64,000 nt of DNA. It comes from ELB16-189 sp018266435 (GTDB lineage: Bacteria; Bacteroidota; Bacteroidia; Cytophagales; Cyclobacteriaceae). Position 1 is the first letter of the stretch, and each line of letters begins with the position of its first letter. Under the pieces are notes generated by a model. That model saw nothing but the letters and a program-made list of their open reading frames with translations. It ran no database searches and was not told the DNA's origin. A program made the position numbers and the translations under genes. Shown here in pieces: positions 25,474 to 34,100 of the stretch. The stretch spans positions 1-64,000 of the forward strand of contig CP126125.1 in NCBI GenBank assembly GCA_030123525.1, written 5' to 3'.

Positions 25474-28400
25474 ATGCTTCGATTACTCAAAGGGATTATT
25501 ACTTTTTCGCTTGCCAATAGGGCATATGTGCTTTTTTTTGCTGCTGCCTTAATTATTTCAGGATACATTTCTTACCGAAACACACCCATTGTAGCTTTTC
25601 CTGACCTGACCAACACCCGCATTACCATCATCACCCAATGGCCCGGCCGCAGTGCGCAGGAAATTGAGCGTTTCATCACCATACCTATTGAAATTGAAAT
25701 GAACACCGTGCCCAAGCGCACCCAGGTTCGTTCTATATCATTATTCGGATTATCGGTGGTGTATATCATTTTCGATGACAATGTGCAAGACTTTGAAGGA
25801 CGCCAGTATGTGATCAACCGACTGGCCAATGTAGATTTTCCGGATGGAATTAGCCCTTCGCTCACTCCTCCACAAGGGCCCACAGACGAAATTTTCCGTT
25901 TCACGCTCGAGTCTAAGCAGTTTAATGCCCGCGACATGAAAACCATTATGGATTGGGTCATTGACCGGGGTATCAAATCGGTGCCTGGCGTAGCTGACCT
26001 GGTGAGTTTTGGCGGGCAAGTAAAAACCTACGAAATCTCTATTGACCCGGCTCTGCTCGGCCGCTACGACATCACCATATCTGATGTGTTCAATGCTATT
26101 TCTAAAAGTAACATCAACGTGGGCGGAGATGTGATTACACACAGTCAGCAAGCGTATGTGGTGCGCGGCATCGGGTTACTCACCGATATCAAAAGCATTC
26201 GCAACGTAATCATTGATACCTACGGAGGCTCACCTGTGTTTTTAAAAGATGTGGGCAAAGTACAAGAATCCAATTTGCCCCCACTGGGCTATGTCGGGCG
26301 CGACACTACCAAAAATACAGTGGAAGGAATTGTCATCTTACGCAAAGGCGAAAACCCCAGCCCCGTAATCGATGCCTTGAAAGAAAAAATCAAAGACCTG
26401 AACGAAAATGTGTTGCCGGGAGATATGAAGATCATACCCTTTTATGATCGCTCTAACCTGATCAACTACACCATCGAAACCGTAACCCATAATTTATTGG
26501 AAGGCATGTTCTTAGTGTGCCTGGTGGTGATGCTATTTTTGGGCGACTGGCGTGCTACGCTGGTAGCTTCGTTCACCATTCCTTTTGCCTTACTTTTTGC
26601 TTTTTTCTGCTTACGCATGATGGGCATGTCGGCCAACCTGTTGTCGTTGGGGGCCATTGATTTTGGAATTATTGTGGATGGTACCGTGGTCATGACCGAG
26701 GGATTATTTATCGTACTCGATAAAAAAGCTCACCATCTTGGCATGGAGCGCTTCAATAAAACAATAAAGTTAGGTGACATACGCAAAGCGGGGCAGAACT
26801 TATCGCGTTCTGTTTTCTTTGCCGCACTCATCATCCTCACCGCGTTGCTTCCGATTTTTGCCTTTCAACGGGTAGAAGGAAAAATGTTTTCCCCGCTCGC
26901 TTTTACACTGGGGTTTGCATTAATCGGAGCCTTAATTTCTGCCCTGACCATTGTACCGGTACTGGTAAGTTACCTGCTCAGTAAAAATGTAGTTGAGAAG
27001 CACACGTTTATGACACGCGGCTTATCCTGGATATTTGAGCGATCGCTCACATGGGTGGATAAAAACAGAAAAATAAGTTATGGCATAGCGGCTGCCTCCT
27101 GGCTCATCGCCATTTTTTCTGCCTTTTCGCTGGGTACCGAGTTTTTGCCTCACCTCAATGAGGGAGCAATCTATATCCGCGCCCAGATGCCCTACAGCAC
27201 CAGTTTGCAGCAAAGCATTGACATCAGCGAAAAACTGAGAACGATTATGGCTTCGTACCCCGAAGTAAAGCGGGTGCTTTCACAAACGGGCCGGCCCAAT
27301 GACGGAACAGATGCTACCGGATTTTTTAACATTGAGTTGCATGCCGAACTCTTGCCCAAAAAAGAATGGAAACGTCACATCACGAAAGACGAGCTAATCA
27401 GCGAAATGCGAACCAACCTCGAAGAATATCCGGGCATTGTATTCAATTTTTCACAGCCTATCATGGATAACGTAGAAGAGGCTGTATCCGGGGTGAAAGG
27501 TTCTCTCGCAGTAAAAATATTTGGCTATGAACCTGAGCAATTAGAAAGCTACGCAGCCATTGTAAACAATGAACTGCACAAAGTACCCGGTGTAGCCGAC
27601 TTGGGAATCATTCATCTGAAGGGCCAGCCTGAAATTCAAATTTTACTCGACCAGGATAAAATGGCAGCCTACGGAGTAACTACCGTTGATGCCAGCGCAG
27701 TCATTGAAATGGCCGTAGGCGGAAAAACAGTAACCGAAAAATTTGAAGGCGAACGCAAGTTCGACATCCGGGTAAGGTATTTGCCCGAATACAGAAACTC
27801 ACCCACAGCTTTAGGAAACCTGTTGGTACCTACGGTAAATAAAAATCAGGTAAAACTGAGCAGCATTGCCGACATTAAGGCCGTATCTGGCAACGCATTT
27901 TTATACCGCGAAAACAATCGAAGATTCATTGCCGTCAAGTTTTCAGTAAGTGGTCGCGATTTGGGCAGTACCATTGCTGAAGCTCAAAAAAGAATAAGCA
28001 AAGTACTCCCCTCCTTACCCAAAGGAATGAGTATAGAATGGAAAGGTGAGTTTGAAAATCAGGTGCGTGCCACCGCCCGGTTAAAACAAGTGATACCCAT
28101 TAGCTTGGGAATCATCTTTATCTTACTCTTCACCGCCTTTGGCAATGTGCGCGATGCCGCATTAATATTTTTAAATGTGCCTTTTTCGCTGATGGGTGGA
28201 ATTCTGGCCCTGCACATCACCGGTACTAACTTCAGTATTGCTGCCGGAATCGGGTTCATTTGTCTTTTTGGTATTGCCGTCCAGGCAGGGGTAATCTTGA
28301 TTTCATTTTTTAAATTGAACCTGCAAGAAGGAATGCCTCTGCGACAAGCAGTTTTTTACGGAACCCTGCGCAGGGTGAGACCTGTATTTATGACTGCACT

Positions 28401-28578
28401 AATGTCTATTTGCGGATTAAGCCCGGCTGCTTTAAGTACGGGTATTGGCTCAGAAACGCAAAAACCACTGGCTATTGTGGTAATCGGTGGTTTATTTACC
28501 GATATGATATTAGCTTTACATGTGTTTCCTTTAATTGTTGAGTGGGTGTATAGTCGTTCTAAAAACATAGCTAAATAA
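25474..28578 (+). CDS. CzcA/CusA-family heavy-metal RND efflux pump
   Basis: A 1,034-residue inner-membrane proton-driven exporter. TM4 has the heavy-metal-efflux signature IDFGIIVDGTVVMTE with Asp396, Asp402 and Glu409. The 6 and 7 residue spacings equal those of D402/D408/E415 in CzcA, the proton-relay residues for divalent cations. The layout is normal: TM1 (residues of about 11-31), a large periplasmic porter domain, TM2-6, a second periplasmic domain, TM7-12. The Met triad of the Cu/Ag pump CusA is not clearly placed, so Co/Zn/Cd/Ni is as likely as Cu/Ag. It lies between the adaptor and response regulator genes in the same operon. Confidence 0.93.
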   Translation: MLRLLKGIITFSLANRAYVLFFAAALIISGYISYRNTPIVAFPDLTNTRITIITQWPGRSAQEIERFITIPIEIEMNTVPKRTQVRSISLFGLSVVYIIFDDNVQDFEGRQYVINRLANVDFPDGISPSLTPPQGPTDEIFRFTLESKQFNARDMKTIMDWVIDRGIKSVPGVADLVSFGGQVKTYEISIDPALLGRYDITISDVFNAISKSNINVGGDVITHSQQAYVVRGIGLLTDIKSIRNVIIDTYGGSPVFLKDVGKVQESNLPPLGYVGRDTTKNTVEGIVILRKGENPSPVIDALKEKIKDLNENVLPGDMKIIPFYDRSNLINYTIETVTHNLLEGMFLVCLVVMLFLGDWRATLVASFTIPFALLFAFFCLRMMGMSANLLSLGAIDFGIIVDGTVVMTEGLFIVLDKKAHHLGMERFNKTIKLGDIRKAGQNLSRSVFFAALIILTALLPIFAFQRVEGKMFSPLAFTLGFALIGALISALTIVPVLVSYLLSKNVVEKHTFMTRGLSWIFERSLTWVDKNRKISYGIAAASWLIAIFSAFSLGTEFLPHLNEGAIYIRAQMPYSTSLQQSIDISEKLRTIMASYPEVKRVLSQTGRPNDGTDATGFFNIELHAELLPKKEWKRHITKDELISEMRTNLEEYPGIVFNFSQPIMDNVEEAVSGVKGSLAVKIFGYEPEQLESYAAIVNNELHKVPGVADLGIIHLKGQPEIQILLDQDKMAAYGVTTVDASAVIEMAVGGKTVTEKFEGERKFDIRVRYLPEYRNSPTALGNLLVPTVNKNQVKLSSIADIKAVSGNAFLYRENNRRFIAVKFSVSGRDLGSTIAEAQKRISKVLPSLPKGMSIEWKGEFENQVRATARLKQVIPISLGIIFILLFTAFGNVRDAALIFLNVPFSLMGGILALHITGTNFSIAAGIGFICLFGIAVQAGVILISFFKLNLQEGMPLRQAVFYGTLRRVRPVFMTALMSICGLSPAALSTGIGSETQKPLAIVVIGGLFTDMILALHVFPLIVEWVYSRSKNIAK

Positions 28579-28586
28579 TAATCAAT

Positions 28587-29267
28587 ATGAGAATCCTAGT
28601 TGTAGAAGATGAAGACAAAATGGCGCAAGTAATCAAGCGCATTCTATCCGAGCATGGATACATTGTTGACCTCGCCCACGATGGCGTTTCAGGACAGCAG
28701 CATGTTTCACAAGTACAATATGATTTATTGATCATAGATGTCATGCTTCCCCGCGAAGACGGCCTGACTTTATGCAAAAAAATCAGGGAAACCGATTCTT
28801 CCGTTCCTATTTTAATTCTCTCTGCCCTTGACGCCACCGATGACACCGTGCGTGGCCTGGAAGCCGGGGCCGATGACTACATGTCAAAACCATTTGAATC
28901 TACCGAGCTGATTGCACGCATCCGTGCGCTCCTGCGCAGAGGTAGTGACCTGAAACAAAACTCCGTACTGACCTGCAATGATTTGGAATTGGACCTCACG
29001 GGCAGGCTCGCCAAACGCGGAGGCAAGATAATCCAACTCACCCTGAAAGAATTCACCCTGCTGGAATACCTCATGCGCAACCAGGGCCGTGTGCTCTCCC
29101 GCTCACAAATTTCTGAGCGTGCCTGGGAAAGACCTTACGACCTCAACGATAATAATGTGGATGTGTACATCAACATGCTGCGCAAAAAAGTAGACAAAGG
29201 CTATGAAACACCGCTGATCCAAACTGTGGTGGGTGTTGGCTACGTGATACGCGAACCGCATGTTTAA
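28587..29267 (+). CDS. OmpR/PhoB-family response regulator (CusR/CopR-like)
   Basis: A 226-residue regulator. The receiver domain has acidic residues VEDED (6-10), phosphoacceptor Asp51 (LLIIDVMLPREDG), Ser79 and Lys101 (MSKPF). The C-terminal winged helix includes LTLKEFTLLEYLMRNQGRVL and the recognition helix region VDVYINMLRKKVDK. It is co-transcribed with the pump genes (8 bp after the pump stop) and overlaps the kinase gene by 8 bp. It most likely activates this operon in response to periplasmic metal, as CusR/CopR/CzcR do. Confidence 0.93.
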   Translation: MRILVVEDEDKMAQVIKRILSEHGYIVDLAHDGVSGQQHVSQVQYDLLIIDVMLPREDGLTLCKKIRETDSSVPILILSALDATDDTVRGLEAGADDYMSKPFESTELIARIRALLRRGSDLKQNSVLTCNDLELDLTGRLAKRGGKIIQLTLKEFTLLEYLMRNQGRVLSRSQISERAWERPYDLNDNNVDVYINMLRKKVDKGYETPLIQTVVGVGYVIREPHV

Positions 29268-30645
29268 AGAGCTAAGCCTCAAGCTAAGAATAACGATCGT
29301 ATTTTCACTCATCGTTACATTCTTGCTGGGGCTGTTTGCCTGGGCTATTTATTTTTTCTCTCAAGCAACCCAGCAAAATCTTTTTTTCGAACACTTGCAC
29401 GAACGTGCCCAGACTACGGCCAACCTTATCCTCGAAAAAAATGAACTGAGCTCGTTGGCTTTTAAAAAAGCCGAAGAAATTTTTGCCAATGGATTGCCTG
29501 AAGAGCACATCGAAGTTTACAACGCTGCTAACCAGTTGGTTTTTTCTGAGCCGGCTCATCTCACCAAACAACGAACCGCAGATCAACTCAATGATATACG
29601 CCAAAAAAAATTGGTAGAATCCGTAACCGATGACTATCAGTCATTGGGCTTACTCTACCACGACAACCAGGGCGGCCACGTCATCATCATTGAAGCACCC
29701 GATACAGCGGGTGTACAAAAAATAATCAGTCTCAAATACCTGTTGTTGGTAGCCATGTTTGCAGGTGAGATTATCACCTTGCTGATCGGGCACCTGTTTG
29801 CTAAACGTCTTGTTGTTCCGTTTAAACGTATCATTACTGAAACCCGTGAAATATCTGAACACAACTTAAGCCAACGGCTAACCAGCAAAGTGGAAGCTCA
29901 AGAAATTACTCAGTTAGTTCAATCCTTCAACGGGCTCTTATCCCGGCTTGAGCAATCATTTCAGGCACAAAAAATATTTATTGCCAACGTATCACACGAA
30001 ATCCGCACACCTCTTTCCATCATTCTGGGAGAGTTGGAAATCACAATGATGCAAAAAGATGAAACGGCATTAAAATCACAACTCGAATCCTTCCGCGAAG
30101 AAGTCAAACGATTGGTCAGGCTGAGCGAACAATTGCTGTGGTTAGCCCAAACTGCCCGCGACAAACACGATATCTATTTTTCAAAAGTACGGATCGATGA
30201 AATTATTTTCGAGTCGGTTCACTCCATTCCCCGCATTCCCATAGAAAACCGAAACGTAAACATTGAGTACAGCAAAACTCCGCTGGACGACAGTGTGCTG
30301 CTGGTTAACGGCAATACCGATTTACTTCACGCACTACTCATCAACCTGATTGAAAACGCACTGAAATACAGTCCGGCCAACCAGCCGATTTACGTATCGA
30401 TCAACTATACCGACAGTGAAGTGATTGTAACGATCAAAGACAGCGGGCAAGGAATTGAATCTTCAGAGATACAAAAAATACTCAAACCATTTTACCGCAG
30501 CGATAAATCAAAAACTCAGGTAGCCGGCAGTGGCATCGGTCTTTATTTATGCAAACAAATATTGGCCGTTCATAATGCCCAAATGAAAATAGATTCTAAA
30601 CCAGGAGAAGGAACTACCATCAGTCTTTATTTCCCCCAGGCATAG
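29260..30645 (+). CDS. Membrane sensor histidine kinase of the metal efflux operon
   Basis: A 461-residue kinase. TM1 (about 11-33) and TM2 (about 160-180) flank a periplasmic sensor of about 125 residues. A HAMP segment (VVPFKRIITETREISEHNL) follows, then the H-box FIANVSHEIRTPLSI with phospho-acceptor His246, the N-box LLINLIENALKYSP, and the G-boxes DSGQGI and GSGIGLYLCK. The gene overlaps the response regulator gene by 8 bp. The periplasmic domain lacks an obvious His/Met cluster, so the metal sensed is unknown. Coupling to this pump operon makes metal sensing the best guess. Confidence 0.92.
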   Translation: MFKELSLKLRITIVFSLIVTFLLGLFAWAIYFFSQATQQNLFFEHLHERAQTTANLILEKNELSSLAFKKAEEIFANGLPEEHIEVYNAANQLVFSEPAHLTKQRTADQLNDIRQKKLVESVTDDYQSLGLLYHDNQGGHVIIIEAPDTAGVQKIISLKYLLLVAMFAGEIITLLIGHLFAKRLVVPFKRIITETREISEHNLSQRLTSKVEAQEITQLVQSFNGLLSRLEQSFQAQKIFIANVSHEIRTPLSIILGELEITMMQKDETALKSQLESFREEVKRLVRLSEQLLWLAQTARDKHDIYFSKVRIDEIIFESVHSIPRIPIENRNVNIEYSKTPLDDSVLLVNGNTDLLHALLINLIENALKYSPANQPIYVSINYTDSEVIVTIKDSGQGIESSEIQKILKPFYRSDKSKTQVAGSGIGLYLCKQILAVHNAQMKIDSKPGEGTTISLYFPQA

Positions 30646-30660
30646 CTTTTATTATCTTTA
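30630..30660 (+). promoter_or_regulatory. Candidate promoter for slyD
   Basis: TTTC (30630-30633), 19 bases, then TATCTTTA (30653-30660). This fits the Bacteroidetes TTTG-N19-TAnnTTTG pattern with one mismatch in each box at the standard spacing. A start near 30667 leaves about 23 bases before the ATG. The -33 box overlaps the end of the kinase gene. Confidence 0.4.
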
Positions 30661-30689
30661 TTAAGTTAGCTTTACCAAAAAAAATTAAT

Positions 30690-31166
30690 ATGCACATCTC
30701 CAAACACAAAGTGGCCGCTATTCACTATACGCTTACCGATAATTCAGGTAAAGTTATTGACTCCAGCAAAGGAAACGAACCGCTGCACTATATCCATGGC
30801 ACCGGAAACCTCATTGTGGGTATGGAAGAAGGACTGGAAGGAAAAAAGGCTGGCGACAAATTCAACCTGAAAGTAAGCCCTGAAAAAGGATACGGCACAA
30901 AAGATTCTAAAATGATTCAGCGTGTGCCTCGTTCAGCATTTGGAAAAGAAGAAGTAAAAAAGGGGATGCAATTCCATACCAACCACGGACAGGTAGTGAC
31001 TGTCACTGACGTAGGTCTAAACGAAGTTACCGTAGATGCCAACCATCCGTTGGCCGGTATAGACTTAAATTTTGAAGTGGAAGTGATAAACGTGCGCGAA
31101 GCCACTGCAGAAGAACTTGACCACGGACACGTGCATGGCCCGGGCGGCCATCATCACCATCAGTGA
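30690..31166 (+). CDS. slyD: FKBP-type peptidyl-prolyl isomerase SlyD with His-rich tail
   Basis: A 158-residue cytoplasmic proline isomerase and chaperone. The FKBP core (YTLTDNSGKVIDSSKGNEP; LIVGMEEGLEGKKAGDKF) is interrupted by the insert-in-flap region (YGTKDSKMIQRVPRSAF ... VTVTDVGLNEVTVDANHP), the SlyD layout. The C-terminus ends in a histidine-rich tail (HGHVHGPGGHHHHQ), a feature that binds Ni, Zn or Cu in known SlyD proteins. It follows the metal efflux operon by 44 bp on the same strand, with its own likely promoter. It ends 1 bp from the convergent C25 protease gene. Confidence 0.93.
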   Translation: MHISKHKVAAIHYTLTDNSGKVIDSSKGNEPLHYIHGTGNLIVGMEEGLEGKKAGDKFNLKVSPEKGYGTKDSKMIQRVPRSAFGKEEVKKGMQFHTNHGQVVTVTDVGLNEVTVDANHPLAGIDLNFEVEVINVREATAEELDHGHVHGPGGHHHHQ

Positions 31167-31167
31167 T

Positions 31168-34100
31168 CTATCGGGTAAACACCAACTTGCCCGTTTGGGT
31201 GGCTGTCTTACCATTGACTGTAACCGTCATCCGAAATACCAACAACCCCGCAGAAATATTTGCCTGACCAGCACTCCACGGCAATATGTTATTGCCAATA
31301 ATAAAGCGGCCAATGTCTTTTATTCCAAACTGCTCAAGAAGCTTTCCTTCATCCGAAAAAATTTGCAACGAAAAATCATCGGGCAGAACATTTCCGGAAA
31401 GTAAAAAATTGAAATTAAAAAGGTCGCCTGAAGGGTTTGGGTACACTGAATTAAGAATCAGCGCAGTCGCATCTTTTATCTGAAAAGATACTGAGTAGGG
31501 TTGTGCTCCGCTCATGTTCCCGCTTGCGTTAGAGCCGGTTGCCTGCAATATGTATTGACCCTCCGGTAAATTCGTTGGGTGAAATGAAACGGTAAAATAT
31601 GAATTAGGCGATGCGGGAGTCCAGGAAACATCTGCCCGGCTAAAATTTATTCGCTTAGGGTTACAACTGGTATCCGCACACGGGTAGCTTAAAAATAAAT
31701 TCATGTGCAGGGTATCTTGTACCATCAAAAAAGGATTGTTATCAATCAGCATGGCTCTGATCACCGGGTTAGGCGAAACAAAATCTCCGTTTTGTAAATA
31801 CCTTCCATCCACCGTTACATCCAAGGCGGGCGAAGTTTTATCCACCAGCACATTAAGGTAGTTGTCGAGAGCTATCACGTTATTCTCGTAATATTGCTCG
31901 GGCAGTATTTTAGGATTGACATATACCGTTACATCGTTAAGCCCACCTTTACCGACAGTATTTATGGCCACAGTAAATTTTGTTGTATCGCCTGGCGAGG
32001 GAGGTGCTATTTTGAATGACTGGGTTTCAGTCACTGCCGTGGCTTGCGTCTTTACGGTACGCAGTACCAAAAGTGAATCAGAAAAAGATTGAGATGAAAT
32101 ATTGACAAACCCGTATTGCCCGTTAAACACTTGGCCCTGCTGAACAGTTTGTGCCACCGCGGGCCCCCGGTAAAACAACAACCCATCGGCCACCGGGTCA
32201 TACAATATAAACCAATTGCGAAGCTGTGGTGCCGTAAGGTTGACGGTATCCATTACTGAGGTTTGAATTTTAAGCTGAGGGTATTGAACAGGGTCAATGA
32301 ACGATAAATCCATTCCCGGTTGGGCATTGGCTGAAAGTAAAGTTTCCTGGCCGGAAAGAGTCTCACCAAAAATAGAATAAACCACATGATCAGATGCCTC
32401 CGCTGATTTGGCGTGTGCTACAAACTGATTCCATTTTTTTGCCGGACCAATCAATGGAGACTTGATATACCCTGAAGAAAATCCTCCGGTAACCGTGCCG
32501 GCTACTGCTACATTGGCTGATGTGGACGGTGCTGAGGGTGAGCGGGTAATTTGTGCCGTGCCTACCGGTGCATTTTTCTTAGCTCGGATAATCACCGGCT
32601 CACCATCTTGCAAAGAAGTAATTTGTGAGTTGGCAATGCCCAACTCATTCAATTTAGAAAGCACATTGGATGACCACGTAGAGAATGCCGCATTGCCAAC
32701 GGAAAATAAAATAACAGAATCTCCCGCACCAACATTGCTAACGTAGTTGATCAGATTAATACCATCAGGAGCCTCAAGTTCCGTAGGTAAAAAACTATTG
32801 ATCACTGACGGAAACAGGCCGCATCCACGCGGATCGTTATTGTATAATACAACACCGGCATAGGGCAATGCTGTTTGTCTGTTAAATGCCACTAAGTTGA
32901 TGGTGTTGGGTCGGCATACCACCTGCACCCCTACATCATACTCTACTCCGTTGATTTGAATGGACGCATCTGAAAATGGAGAAGGACTGGTTGAGCCGAT
33001 TGATTTTACGCTCACCTGAGTTACGTTTTTAGTAAAATTAATTTTACGGGCAGAAAAATCAGGACTGACCTGGCTCATGGTATTTTCAATCAGTTGTGAA
33101 AATTGAGTTTGGGCCCATCCACCATTACTTCCGTGAATAACAATGAATGATGAGGTTGTCCAGTTAGTGCTGTCCGAAGCATTTAATTTAGCTGGCTTCG
33201 TGCGCCAATAATAAACCACCGAGTCGGACGGTAGCAGTGAAATTGGCATTTTGGTCAACACCTTACCTGAAACCGTTTGGTTATGAAGAAAGGAACTATT
33301 GAACGTGCTTACCGTATCAACCTGAACAATAAAATTTCGTTGTTGACCAAGCAAGTTGGCATCTTGAAAAAGCAAATTAACCGAACCGGTTCCTACAATT
33401 CCGAAATCTGGCGGATATAAATTCAACGTGCCGTTGGAAGGCATAAAATAACTAAGGGTAGCCGTGTTGTTAGCCTTCGAAATTTCTTTGATCGCGTTCA
33501 ACGGGTCGAGCACCACGGTAAAAAGGTTGTTGCCAAAGCCATTGATAACCGGATCTTTTTTTAGAATAAACGTAAGTGTGTCGGTATTGCTGACCGGTGA
33601 AAACAGTGAGTCATACGTTTTAGTTGAGTTATCGTTGAATGTGCGAATTACCCGCACCCGCAATGGTTTAGCGTTGGTAGCTCCTAAATTTTTTACAATT
33701 ATTTTCAGCGCAAAAGATGGGCTCAGTGAAGTAACCGGGGTGCCGCTCAACGAAGTAACGGAGAGCGATCCGTTGTCAACGGCATAATCGGGCAAACCTG
33801 TTCCAAAAAGTTTAATGGCCGGGTCGCCCGATAATACCATTTGGTGAATCTGACAAACGTTGATCATGTTCACGCCATACTGTGTCAAAAAACGAATGCA
33901 CAATTCTTTTTGAATGTCGCCTATCCCCTTTTGAATAAAAGTAGAATCACCAAAGCCCACCGAGTAAAATAAATCTGAGTAATACTGCAACTCATTGGAA
34001 TAACCGAATGAAGTACTACCAATAAAATTTCGTGAGCCCAGGTTTGCTGCCAGCAGCCAATCTTCGCCAAACGTTACTTCGTTGGCAAACACAGTTCCGG

